Shown piece after piece: positions 52,727-61,099 of a DNA stretch of 64,000 bases (its first letter is position 1; every line of letters starts with the position of its first letter). The notes under the pieces were generated by a model. It saw only the letters and a program-made list of their open reading frames with translations. It searched no databases and was not told the origin of the DNA. A program made the position numbers and the translations under genes. Source of the DNA: Laceyella tengchongensis (GTDB lineage: Bacteria > Bacillota > Bacilli > Thermoactinomycetales > Thermoactinomycetaceae); the NCBI RefSeq assembly GCF_900182735.1, contig NZ_FXTU01000007.1, positions 1 through 64,000 on the forward strand, written 5' to 3'.

Positions 52727-52755
52727 AAGATATCACAAAATTACACTCCCGTCAA
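52727..52755 (-). promoter_or_regulatory. carD promoter candidate 2
   Basis: On the minus strand TTGACG (52750-52755), 17 bases, TATCTT (52727-52732), directly upstream of the carD ribosome binding site region. Confidence 0.5.
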
Positions 52756-52771
52756 TAAAATAAAAAAGTTT

Positions 52772-52801
52772 ATATTAGCACATAAATCCACGCTTCGTCA
52801 A
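52772..52801 (-). promoter_or_regulatory. carD promoter candidate 1
   Basis: On the minus strand TTGACG (52796-52801), 18 bases, TAATAT (52772-52777). It diverges from the plus-strand promoter at 52844; the two -35 boxes are 42 bases apart. Confidence 0.6.
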
Positions 52802-52843
52802 TATGTGAGCCCCGGAAAAGTTATTGTCTGTTTAGATGGAAAA

Positions 52844-52873
52844 TTGACACGATTGTAGAATCGTCTATATAAT
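52844..52873 (+). promoter_or_regulatory. Promoter of the 52928 gene with a palindrome in its spacer
   Basis: TTGACA (52844-52849), 18 bases, TATAAT (52868-52873): full consensus boxes. The spacer contains the perfect inverted repeat ACGATTGTAGAATCGT (52849-52864), which would suit a repressor site. Regulation is inference. Confidence 0.8.
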
Positions 52874-52927
52874 AAAATTAGTGAACCCGGATTTTAGTTT
52901 CACCATTCCCCATGCGAGGTGAAGGCG

Positions 52928-53323
52928 ATGAGTGAAGACAACCTTCATTCTTTTCAAGAGCAGGTGGCTGACCTTTTGCTTCGGCACCGTAGCTTTTTGG
53001 ATGTGACATCCAAATTGCAGGAAGCGAATGCGCGCGTGGTTCGCGCTTTGATGAAAGCCGTGACCGAATGCGGTTGTATCGAAGTCAACGCTTGCCGGCA
53101 GGCTTTTCCTGAAGACTTGACCACATCCGACTGGAAAAGACACTTCCAAACTCATCTTTCCGGCAAGCTGTGTGATCATTGCTTGGATGTCGTCAAACAC
53201 GAAATGGGTAAACATCTCTTTTATGTGGCCGCGCTGTGCAACCTCCTGCACATCTCCATTCCCGAAGTGCTGAAGCAAGAATCGGATCATCTGTCTACAC
53301 TCGGGGTTTTTCATCTTCGTTAG
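52928..53323 (+). CDS. Small Cys-rich protein of unknown function, MazG-like C-terminus
   Basis: A 131-residue soluble protein. It has two cysteine pairs, Cys-Gly-Cys in 'ECGCIEVNAC' and Cys-x2-Cys in 'KLCDHCLD', suggesting a metal site. The C-terminal 'DVVKHEMGKHLFYVAALCNLLHISIPEVLKQE' resembles the second helix pair of MazG-type nucleotide pyrophosphohydrolases ('EELGD-LFYLA-LA-LGI-LE-VL'), but the motif's Asp is Lys, so catalysis is doubtful. I recall similar proteins in Paenibacillus-type genomes, annotated only as conserved unknown. ATG at 52928 follows AGGTGA at 6 bases. It is the only plus-strand gene between gerD and the right end with a full set of signals. Confidence 0.8.
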   Translation: MSEDNLHSFQEQVADLLLRHRSFLDVTSKLQEANARVVRALMKAVTECGCIEVNACRQAFPEDLTTSDWKRHFQTHLSGKLCDHCLDVVKHEMGKHLFYVAALCNLLHISIPEVLKQESDHLSTLGVFHLR

Positions 53324-53392
53324 TCGATCTTCGCCCAAAAGACAAACGGGTTTCGCATACCCTTGCAATGTCCGACCGCCAAATCGGCGGCA

Positions 53393-53425
53393 TAAAAAAC
53401 AACCCTGCATCGCAACAGGGTTGTT
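53393..53425. terminator. Shared terminator of pssA and the 52928 gene
   Basis: ACAACCCTG (53399-53407) and CAGGGTTGT (53416-53424) form a perfect stem with an 8-base loop. On the minus strand TTTTTTATG follows, on the plus strand TTGTTG, so it is stronger for pssA. Confidence 0.82.
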
Positions 53426-53431
53426 TGTTGT

Positions 53432-54139
53432 CTATTTGAGCTCTTCGACGGGATCTTCGTTGTCTTTCCGCTTCAGTTCCAACGACTTTTTCACGCCGTA
53501 TACGGCATACAACGCCAACGGCACAAACATCACTTTCGGCAGTTCATACGGGAACCGGAAAGCGGCAACCGCGATCATGATCAAAAACAGTGGTGCCAAC
53601 CAAATCGCCGACTTCGGCAACCCGACTTTTTTAAACGTCGGATATTTCACTTGACTGATCATCAAATACGACAAAAACAGCATTGCAATCATAAGCGCCA
53701 CTTTGTTGGGCAACATGTCACTGTACAAGGCCATCGTTGCCAGTATTCCTCCGGCGGCCGTAATAGGCAATCCGATGAAATACCCCGGCTCACCCGGATG
53801 AACATTGAAGCGCGCCAACCGCAGTGCGCCACAGATCGGGAAGATGGCCGTAACCAACCAACCCAAAGGGCCCATTTCGCTCAACGTCGTCCCGAACATG
53901 ATGATCGCAGGCGCAACACCAAAAGAAATAACATCCGATAATGAGTCCAGCTCTTTTCCAAATTCGCTCTGCGTATTAAGCATGCGGGCGACCCGTCCGT
54001 CCAATCCATCCAACAGCATGCCGACAATCACCATGATGGCCGCATATTGCCAGGAATGCTGAATGGCTAAAATAATCGAGATGACACCGAGAAACAAGTT
54101 GCCAACCGTAAAACAACTGGGCAACGCCTTCGCAAACAT
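53432..54139 (-). CDS. pssA: CDP-diacylglycerol-serine O-phosphatidyltransferase
   Basis: A 235-residue membrane enzyme making phosphatidylserine, precursor of phosphatidylethanolamine. The CDP-alcohol phosphotransferase motif is complete: Asp44-x2-Asp47-Gly-x2-Ala-Arg-x8-Gly61-x3-Asp65-x3-Asp69. Six or more hydrophobic spans surround it. The ATG at 54139 follows TTAGGAGG. No psd gene for the decarboxylase is next to it. Confidence 0.93.
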   Translation of the reverse strand: MFAKALPSCFTVGNLFLGVISIILAIQHSWQYAAIMVIVGMLLDGLDGRVARMLNTQSEFGKELDSLSDVISFGVAPAIIMFGTTLSEMGPLGWLVTAIFPICGALRLARFNVHPGEPGYFIGLPITAAGGILATMALYSDMLPNKVALMIAMLFLSYLMISQVKYPTFKKVGLPKSAIWLAPLFLIMIAVAAFRFPYELPKVMFVPLALYAVYGVKKSLELKRKDNEDPVEELK

Positions 54140-54235
54140 AAGGGAACCTCCTAACAAGTGTCAACGGGTGGTTATGAGCCCATCCCACTTCCCTGTTTTC
54201 GTTCAATTTGCTTTAGTGGTTACATTCTAGGTTAT

Positions 54236-55309
54236 TTAGATATGTCTGTCAATAAACACCTGTTCCTGAATCCGCTTCAATCCTTCTTTAATCGTGCGTG
54301 CCCGCACATGCCCAATACCTTCCACATCATCCAATTCCTCTATGGTCGCCATCATAATCCGCGACAGGTTTTCAAAGCGCGAAACCAGCTTGAAAATGAT
54401 GTTGGATGGCAAGCGCGGAATTTTGTTGAGAATGCGGTATCCTTTTGGCGAAACCGATTCTTCCTGGATGTTCACATTGCCCACATACCCCAACATCCGT
54501 ACCAGAAGGGAGTGCTCTAACAACTCATCGGCGGACAGCTTTTGCAGTTCGCAGAAGACCGTTTGCGGTTCAATCTCGGGATTCAGACAGTAATCCCTGA
54601 TCAACAACTCCGCCTCCTCCTCCACATCAGCCACGAGTTCTTCCAGTTGCATGCTGATGAGTCGCCCTTCCGTCCCCAACTCATGAATGTACGTTTCAAT
54701 CTCTCGCTTGATGCGTAAGACCATCTCCACCCGTTGTAACACGAGTGCCACTTCACTTAGGGTAACCAATTCCTCGAATTCCAACGCAGTCAAATTGGTT
54801 GTTGTTTGATCCAAGACAGATTTATATTTCTCCAGTGTCTGCACCGCTTGATTCGCCTTGGTGAGGATCACACCAATATCTTTCAATGCGTACCGAAAAT
54901 GCCCTTTGTACAATGTAATGATATTCCTGCGCTGAGAAATGGACACAACCAACTTACCGGTTTGCTTTGCCGTTCTTTGAGCCGTCCGGTGACGGATTCC
55001 CGTCTCGGTTGAAGGAATGTCCGAGCTGGGTACCAATTGGGCATTGGCGTACAATATCCGTTTCCCGTCATTGCTTAAGATGATGGCGCCGTCCATTTTG
55101 GCGAGTTCGTACAGAAAAGCCGGCGTAAACGGGCAATCAATGTGAAATCCTCCGTCCACGATTTCCCGGACGCTATCGTCATAGCCGATAACGATCAATG
55201 CACCTGTTTTGGCGCCCAGCACATTGTCCAACCCTTCGCGCAATGTGGTGCCCGGAGCGATTAAGCGCAACATCTCACTGGAACTTGTTTCTTTTTGCTC
55301 GTCTTTCAC
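54236..55309 (-). CDS. disA: DNA integrity scanning protein DisA, diadenylate cyclase (GTG start)
   Basis: A 357-residue DisA producing c-di-AMP. The DAC domain has 'KMDGAIILS' (Asp73-Gly-Ala) and 'GIRHRTAQR' (Arg106-His-Arg-Thr-Ala); the C-terminal helix-hairpin-helix 'VEGIGHVRARTIKEGL' binds branched DNA. The GTG start at 55309 begins three bases after the radA stop, with GGGGGG upstream, so expression is coupled to radA. Confidence 0.96.
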   Translation of the reverse strand: MKDEQKETSSSEMLRLIAPGTTLREGLDNVLGAKTGALIVIGYDDSVREIVDGGFHIDCPFTPAFLYELAKMDGAIILSNDGKRILYANAQLVPSSDIPSTETGIRHRTAQRTAKQTGKLVVSISQRRNIITLYKGHFRYALKDIGVILTKANQAVQTLEKYKSVLDQTTTNLTALEFEELVTLSEVALVLQRVEMVLRIKREIETYIHELGTEGRLISMQLEELVADVEEEAELLIRDYCLNPEIEPQTVFCELQKLSADELLEHSLLVRMLGYVGNVNIQEESVSPKGYRILNKIPRLPSNIIFKLVSRFENLSRIMMATIEELDDVEGIGHVRARTIKEGLKRIQEQVFIDRHI

Positions 55310-55312
55310 TCA

Positions 55313-56686
55313 TTACCCCCCCAACGCCACACGCAATGCTTCTTCTAATGTATGCACCCCTATCAGTTCCACCCCTTCCGGCGGCGTCCAGCCCCGCCGG
55401 TTCTTCTCCGGAATGACGACACGTCGAAATCCCATATTTGCCGCTTCCGCCACTCGCTGTTCAATGCGCGAAACGCCACGCACTTCCCCCGTCAGTCCTA
55501 CCTCGCCGATGAACAAATCGTGCGCGGATGTAGAAACATCGCGAAAACTTGAGGCCAAGCTGATGGCCATGGCCAAATCGACGGCTGGTTCGTCCAACCG
55601 TACTCCGCCAACCACATTGATATAGGCATCCTGATTTTGCAGGAAAAAGCCGAGACGTTTCTCCAACACCGCCATAATCATGGTGACGCGGTTGTGATCA
55701 ACCCCGGTTGCCATTCGTTTGGGCGTGGCAAAACTTGTAGGCGCGACCAGGGCCTGTAACTCAATCAAAACTGGCCGGGTTCCCTCGATACTTGCGGCCA
55801 CAGCAGTACCAGGAGCGCCCACGGGCCTTCCCGACAAAAACATCTCCGAGGGGTTATCCACTTCTGCCAATCCACTTTCCTTCATTTCAAACACGCCGAT
55901 TTCATTGGTCGATCCAAACCGGTTTTTGACTGCCCTGAGCACCCGATACGTATGGTGGCGCTCCCCTTCAAAATACAAAACGCAATCCACCATGTGCTCC
56001 AACATCCTCGGCCCAGCGATCGCCCCCGCTTTGGTCACATGACCCACGATGATGATCGCCATGCCTCTGTCCTTGGCCCAACGCATCAGCGTGCCGGTGC
56101 ATTCCCGCACTTGTGCAACGCTGCCTGGTGCAGACATCACTTCTGGATGAAACACCGTTTGAATGGAGTCAACCACCATCAATTTCGGCTTGTTTTCATC
56201 CATGAGGCTTTCGATGGCAGTCAAATTGGTTTCGGAAGCAACCAATAAGTTCTCGCTCAACGCTCCAAGCCGATCAGCGCGAATGCGGATCTGCTCCGTC
56301 GATTCTTCCCCCGATACATATAAGATGGGCAACCCGCGCTTGGCTAATTCATGTGACGCTTGCAGAAGCAACGTCGATTTCCCGATTCCCGGGTCACCTC
56401 CGACCAAAATAAAAGAACCCGGCACCAAGCCTCCGCCCAAAACGCGGTTCAATTCGTTGATGCCCGTGTCGGAACGCGGCTGATCCAGCTTCTCCACTTG
56501 CGTAATCGGCGTCGCTTTTTCATGTTTGTCACGGATTTTTAACCCCGTGCCCGGAATGATGGCCGCTTTGCTATCCATCTCTTCCACCATAGCATTCCAG
56601 GTTCCGCATCCTGGGCAACGCCCCATCCATTTGGCCGATTCATATCCGCATTCCTGGCACACAAACTTGGTCTTTTTTTTCGCCAC
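55313..56686 (-). CDS. radA: DNA repair protein RadA/Sms (GTG start)
   Basis: A 457-residue RadA. Zinc finger 'FVCQECGYESAKWMGRCPGCG', Walker A 'GGDPGIGKSTLL', the RadA-specific 'KNRFGST' motif, and a Lon-protease-like C-terminal domain. It acts as a branch-migration helicase in recombination; in B. subtilis it limits DisA. The GTG at 56686 lies 7 bases after GTAGGGG and gives the family length; a GTG at 56704 is the alternative. Confidence 0.95.
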   Translation of the reverse strand: MAKKKTKFVCQECGYESAKWMGRCPGCGTWNAMVEEMDSKAAIIPGTGLKIRDKHEKATPITQVEKLDQPRSDTGINELNRVLGGGLVPGSFILVGGDPGIGKSTLLLQASHELAKRGLPILYVSGEESTEQIRIRADRLGALSENLLVASETNLTAIESLMDENKPKLMVVDSIQTVFHPEVMSAPGSVAQVRECTGTLMRWAKDRGMAIIIVGHVTKAGAIAGPRMLEHMVDCVLYFEGERHHTYRVLRAVKNRFGSTNEIGVFEMKESGLAEVDNPSEMFLSGRPVGAPGTAVAASIEGTRPVLIELQALVAPTSFATPKRMATGVDHNRVTMIMAVLEKRLGFFLQNQDAYINVVGGVRLDEPAVDLAMAISLASSFRDVSTSAHDLFIGEVGLTGEVRGVSRIEQRVAEAANMGFRRVVIPEKNRRGWTPPEGVELIGVHTLEEALRVALGG

Positions 56687-56724
56687 AGCTCGTCCCCTAC
56701 TCACTTCTATTATATTTACTCCTC

Positions 56725-56733
56725 ATTATAACA
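56725..56733 (-). promoter_or_regulatory. Extended -10 promoter of radA-disA
   Basis: On the minus strand TGTTATAAT (56725-56733) is a perfect extended -10 (TGnTATAAT), about 39 bases before the radA GTG. No good -35 at 17 bases, as is usual for extended -10 promoters. Confidence 0.6.
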
Positions 56734-56875
56734 AATATCTTGACAAAAACATCATGTTACAAATCCGTTTTTTAACCTTCCTCACTTTAAAATAGGCTTT
56801 GTTTTCCCACGGCATCAACCAGGTCATTTGTATTTTTTATGATGTTTTTATATTCTTTTGATGACAAGTCCAACG

Positions 56876-56911
56876 GAAAAACCACTCACCGTCCCGTAGG
56901 CAGTGAGTGGT
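56876..56911 (-). terminator. Terminator of the ctsR-clpC operon
   Basis: On the minus strand ACCACTCAC and GTGAGTGGT enclose a 13-base loop and run into TTTTTCC, just after the clpC stop. Confidence 0.85.
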
Positions 56912-56918
56912 CGTCTGC

Positions 56919-59366
56919 TTATTGTGCCGCGCCTTTCGTGGTCTCTTCCTTTTCAACCACCAATTGTCCATCTCTGTAGTCGATCAGCACCGACTCGCCC
57001 CGAGAAATGTTGCCGCGCAACAATTCTTCAGAGAGGCGGTCTTCGATATGCTTCTGGATGGCTCGACGGAGCGGCCGAGCACCGTAAGTTGGGTCAAACC
57101 CTTCTTTGGCCAAATGTTTTTTCGCGCTGTCTGTGAGTCGGAAATCAATCTCTTGCTCTCTCAGTCTTCTTCTGAGCTCTTCAGCCATTAACGACACGAT
57201 TTCCTCCAAATGCTCTTCCCGTAGCGAATGGAAGACGATCAGATCGTCAATGCGGTTTAGGAATTCCGGACGGAATGATTTTTTCAGCTCTTCCATCACG
57301 TTTTGCTTCATTTGCTCATAGTCATCTTTAGCTGTATCGCCAACGGTGAAGCCCAAGCGTCCGCTCTTCTTGATCGTGGAAGCACCTGCGTTAGAGGTCA
57401 TAATGATGATGGTGTTGCGGAAGTCGACCGTCCGCCCTTTGCCATCGGTCAGCCGTCCATCTTCCAACACTTGCAATAGAATGTTAAACACCTCAGGGTG
57501 CGCTTTCTCCACCTCATCGAAGAGAACAACAGAGTAAGGCTTGCGGCGTACTTTCTCCGTCAGCTGCCCGCCTTCTTCATATCCCACGTATCCTGGCGGG
57601 GAACCGACCAAGCGGCTAGTGGAGTGTTTCTCCATGTACTCGGACATGTCAATTCGGATCATCGCATCTTCATCACCGAACATCGCTTCCGCCAGTGCGC
57701 GAGCCAGCTCGGTTTTCCCTACGCCCGTCGGGCCGAGGAAAATGAATGAACCGATCGGGCGCTTGGGATCCTTCAACCCCGCCCGAGCGCGGCGGATAGC
57801 ACGTGCGACTGATTTCACCGCTTCTTCTTGCCCGATGACGCGGTTATGCAGAATCTCCTCCATGTTCAATAAGCGTTCTGACTCTTCCTGTGCCAGCTTT
57901 TTGACCGGAATCCCCGTCCAGTTGGACACCACATCGGCGATATCTTCGGCGGTGACTTCGGAATCCGTCTTCCCTTGGTCTTGCTTCCAATTATTGCGGG
58001 TCACTTCAATTTCTTCCCGCAGTTTTTGTTCGGTGTCTCTTAGTGAAGCCGCCTTTTCAAACTCCTGGCTTTGCACAGCCGCGTCTTTTTCTTTCTTAAT
58101 TTCTTCTAAGCTCTGCTCTAGCTTTTTCAATTCAGGCGGAACCATATATGATTTGAGGCGCACTTTGGACGCTGCTTCGTCGATCAAGTCAATCGCTTTA
58201 TCGGGCAGATACCGATCCGTAATGTAACGGTCCGACAACTTCACCGCTTGTTCAATCGCTTCATCCGTGATTTTCACACGATGGTGCGCTTCATAGCGGT
58301 CACGTAGTCCCTGCAAAATCAAGAAGGCCTCTTCAATGCTCGGCTCATCCACCAAGATCGGTTGGAAACGGCGCTCCAAAGCCGCATCTTTTTCAATGTA
58401 TTTGCGATACTCATCCAAGGTGGTCGCCCCGATGCATTGCAATTCCCCACGAGCCAGTGCTGGCTTCAGGATGTTGGACGCGTCAATGGCGCCTTCTGCC
58501 CCACCTGCACCAATCAAGGTGTGAAGCTCATCGATAAAGAGAATGATATTTCCCGCTTGACGAATCTCATCCATGATCTTTTTCAGCCGATCCTCAAATT
58601 CGCCGCGGTATTTGGTTCCGGCAACCACCGTACCCATATCCAGCGTCATCACGCGTTTGCCGCGCAAGGTCTCCGGAATTTCCCCATCGACGATGCGTTG
58701 CGCCAGCCCTTCGGCCACCGCCGTCTTACCAACGCCCGGTTCCCCGATCAGCACTGGGTTGTTTTTGGTTCGGCGGGACAAGACTTGAATCACCCGCTCG
58801 ATTTCTTTGCTACGGCCAATTACGGGATCGAGATTGCCATCACGGGCCGCCGCAGTCAAATCGCGAGCCAAACCGTCCAGCGTCGGGGTGTTCACATGAT
58901 TGTTGGCACCAGGATGATTGGACAACGCCTCGCTTGAACCAAGCAATTGCAACACTTGTTGACGTGCTTTGTTCAAGCTCACTCCCAAGTTGTTCAACAC
59001 CCGGGCCGCCACCCCTTCCCCTTCGCGGATCAAGCCGAGGAGAATGTGCTCCGTCCCCACGTAGGTGTGACCCAACTTGCGCGCTTCATCCATCGAGAGT
59101 TCAATTACTTTCTTAGCGCGAGGAGTGTAAGCGATGTTGCTTGGTTGATTTTGGCCGCGGCCGATCAGGTTCTCAACCTCTTTGGATATTTTCTCCAAGC
59201 CCAATCCAAGAGCAACCAACGCTTTGGCGGCGATGCCTTCACCCTCTCGCACCAGGCCCAACAGGATATGTTCGGTGCCAATGTTATTGTGACCGAGACG
59301 AACTGCCTCTTCTTGCGCTAACGCCAACACCTTCTGCGCACGCTCCGTAAATCGACCAAACATCAT
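56919..59366 (-). CDS. clpC: ATP-dependent Clp protease ATPase subunit ClpC
   Basis: An 815-residue HSP100 protein. Two N-terminal Clp repeats (about 1-140), NBD1 with Walker A 'GEPGVGKTA', a UVR-type middle segment (about 415-450, 'ELKKLEQSLEEIKKEKDAAVQSQEFEKAASLRD'), and NBD2 with 'GPTGVGKTELA'. It works with ClpP and adaptors such as McsB to degrade arginine-phosphorylated proteins. The ATG at 59366 follows AGGTG at 6 bases ('MMFGRFTERAQKVL'). Confidence 0.98.
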   Translation of the reverse strand: MMFGRFTERAQKVLALAQEEAVRLGHNNIGTEHILLGLVREGEGIAAKALVALGLGLEKISKEVENLIGRGQNQPSNIAYTPRAKKVIELSMDEARKLGHTYVGTEHILLGLIREGEGVAARVLNNLGVSLNKARQQVLQLLGSSEALSNHPGANNHVNTPTLDGLARDLTAAARDGNLDPVIGRSKEIERVIQVLSRRTKNNPVLIGEPGVGKTAVAEGLAQRIVDGEIPETLRGKRVMTLDMGTVVAGTKYRGEFEDRLKKIMDEIRQAGNIILFIDELHTLIGAGGAEGAIDASNILKPALARGELQCIGATTLDEYRKYIEKDAALERRFQPILVDEPSIEEAFLILQGLRDRYEAHHRVKITDEAIEQAVKLSDRYITDRYLPDKAIDLIDEAASKVRLKSYMVPPELKKLEQSLEEIKKEKDAAVQSQEFEKAASLRDTEQKLREEIEVTRNNWKQDQGKTDSEVTAEDIADVVSNWTGIPVKKLAQEESERLLNMEEILHNRVIGQEEAVKSVARAIRRARAGLKDPKRPIGSFIFLGPTGVGKTELARALAEAMFGDEDAMIRIDMSEYMEKHSTSRLVGSPPGYVGYEEGGQLTEKVRRKPYSVVLFDEVEKAHPEVFNILLQVLEDGRLTDGKGRTVDFRNTIIIMTSNAGASTIKKSGRLGFTVGDTAKDDYEQMKQNVMEELKKSFRPEFLNRIDDLIVFHSLREEHLEEIVSLMAEELRRRLREQEIDFRLTDSAKKHLAKEGFDPTYGARPLRRAIQKHIEDRLSEELLRGNISRGESVLIDYRDGQLVVEKEETTKGAAQ

Positions 59367-59390
59367 AGTTAACACCTCACCTTTACTAGT

Positions 59391-59473
59391 CGTTCTTAGC
59401 GAACGTTTTTTGTGAGCTTAGTACGACTGTACTCCGCCGAGCGGAGTTTCTTATCCCGTTCTTAGCGAACGTT
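59391..59473. repeat. Two direct repeats flanking a perfect hairpin before clpC
   Basis: CGTTCTTAGCGAACGTT occurs at 59391-59407 and 59457-59473; each copy is itself palindromic (CGTTC/GAACG, loop TTAGC). Between them ACTCCGC-CGA-GCGGAGT (59431-59447) is a perfect 7-bp hairpin whose first 12 bases are identical to those of the 16S leader hairpin at 225-236. It lies in the 114-base gap between mcsB and clpC, where Bacillus has almost none. Confidence 0.8.
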
Positions 59474-59489
59474 CTTCTATGTGTGCATT

Positions 59490-60572
59490 TTATTGCTCTT
59501 TCGTTTGCTCCATGGCCAACCGCTCCCGGATCAGCCGTGCGCGCCGGATGTCCCGTTGCTCGGGATTGAGCCGTTGGTTTGCATAACTTTGCAAGAATCC
59601 CGGCTGCGTCATCACCATCAACTCATTCATCACATTGGCCGACACACCGAGGATCAAGCCCATGTCCACACCCAACCGCACATCGGACAGGCGTTTCATC
59701 GCCTCATTGGAATCAATGATCCGCGCATGAGCCAAGATCCCGTAAGACCGGTGCACCCTGTCTTCCAATTGGGTCAGGGACATCTCTTGAAGCCTCCGTC
59801 TAGCTATTTGCTCATGTTCGATCATCTGTCGAACAACTCCTTGCAAGTTATCCAAAATCTCTTCTTCCGATTGTCCCAAGGTGACTTGGTTGGAAACTTG
59901 GTAGAGCTGCCCCAACGCTTCACTGCCTTCGCCGTAAATTCCCCGCACGGCCAAACCCACCTGGGTGATAGCTGGAATCAGCCGGTTCAACTGTTGGGTC
60001 ATGGCCAACGCCGGCAAATGAACCATGACTGACGCCCGAATTCCCGTGCCGACATTGGTCGGACAGCTGGTCAAATATCCGTATCCACCTTCAAACGCGT
60101 ATGTGAGGTGTTTCTCCAACCAATTGTCGATCTGGCTGGCCAGTTCCCAAGCCTTCTCCAACTGCAAGCCGGGGAACAACACTTGAATCCGGATGTGATC
60201 TTCTTCATTGATCATGATGCTCACCGACTCGTCCTGGCTCAACAACACCGCGCCGTGTCGTGATTCCTCCGCCAGCATCGGGCTGATCAAATGCTTCTCG
60301 ACCAACACGCGTTTTTCCAGATCAGTGAGGTCGGACATGCGAATCAATTCCGCGTCTTTGAGGACTGCCAACCGGTCTTTATCATTCTTCCAGGCTTCTT
60401 CCACTCTGCGCACCACTTCTTCGGCTTGCGACTGGGTGCTCAACAGGGGAAACGGCAAGCCGTCCAAGTTGCGGGCGATGCGCACGCGGCTAGAGAACAC
60501 AATATCCGACTGCGGTCCTTTGACGCGCATCCATTCACTGATCGCATTTTGTATAAAATGTTCAAGCGACAT
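59490..60572 (-). CDS. mcsB: Protein arginine kinase McsB
   Basis: A 360-residue phosphagen-kinase-like enzyme that phosphorylates arginines in damaged proteins and in CtsR. Conserved blocks are 'SSRVRIARNLDGLPFP', 'NEEDHIRIQVL', 'GYLTSCPTNVGTGIRASVMVHLPAL' and 'SYGILAHARIIDSNEAMKRLSDVRLG'. It needs McsA as activator. The ATG at 60572 follows GGGGTG at 6 bases; a GTG at 60581 is an alternative. 11 bases after mcsA. Confidence 0.96.
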   Translation of the reverse strand: MSLEHFIQNAISEWMRVKGPQSDIVFSSRVRIARNLDGLPFPLLSTQSQAEEVVRRVEEAWKNDKDRLAVLKDAELIRMSDLTDLEKRVLVEKHLISPMLAEESRHGAVLLSQDESVSIMINEEDHIRIQVLFPGLQLEKAWELASQIDNWLEKHLTYAFEGGYGYLTSCPTNVGTGIRASVMVHLPALAMTQQLNRLIPAITQVGLAVRGIYGEGSEALGQLYQVSNQVTLGQSEEEILDNLQGVVRQMIEHEQIARRRLQEMSLTQLEDRVHRSYGILAHARIIDSNEAMKRLSDVRLGVDMGLILGVSANVMNELMVMTQPGFLQSYANQRLNPEQRDIRRARLIRERLAMEQTKEQ

Positions 60573-60583
60573 GCGAATCACCC

Positions 60584-61093
60584 CTATTTTTCCAATTGCT
60601 CTTGCAATGAACGGATTTGGTCGCGCAGGCGGGCGGCTTCTTCAAATTCTTCCGTTTCAATCTTGGCCGCCAACTCGGCTTTCAATTGTTCCAATTCCTT
60701 TTTCAGCTTTAATTCCCCTTGCGCGCGCTCCGGGATTTTCCCACGGTGCGTGGAATGCCCATGCACCCTTCTCAACAGGGGGTCAAGCCGCTCTCGAAAT
60801 GTCTTGTAACAGTCACCACAACCGAAACGGCCGATTTTGCTGAACTGATTATACGTCAACCCACAGGTATTGCATCGCAATGTTTGTGGTTTATATGCTT
60901 CTTGAGGAGAGGAGTTAAAATTGAGCAACCCAGACAACAGTTGATGGAAAGAAAATCCATGTTCAAATCCAGGCATAACTTCGCCTTTTTCTTGGGCACA
61001 CACTTCGCACAGATGGAATTCCGTTTTTTCCCCATTCACTATCTTCGTGTAATGAAGTGTGGCCGGCCGTTTTCCGCATTCGGGACAGAGCAT
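60584..61093 (-). CDS. mcsA: McsA, zinc-binding activator of McsB
   Basis: A 169-residue protein with four Cys-x2-Cys pairs ('MLCPECGKR', 'HLCEVCAQE', 'LRCNTCGLT', 'GCGDCYKT') for two zinc sites, and a C-terminal UVR motif ('LKKELEQLKAELAAKIETEEFEEAARLRDQI', about 130-160). It activates McsB and lies between ctsR and mcsB. Confidence 0.96.
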   Translation of the reverse strand: MLCPECGKRPATLHYTKIVNGEKTEFHLCEVCAQEKGEVMPGFEHGFSFHQLLSGLLNFNSSPQEAYKPQTLRCNTCGLTYNQFSKIGRFGCGDCYKTFRERLDPLLRRVHGHSTHRGKIPERAQGELKLKKELEQLKAELAAKIETEEFEEAARLRDQIRSLQEQLEK

Positions 61094-61099
61094 CGGCCG

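Noticed and set aside
52865..53410. Minus-strand open frame of 181 codons
   Set aside because: Antisense to the 52928 gene, which has a consensus promoter, ribosome binding site and terminator; the minus frame has none and its sequence is atypical.
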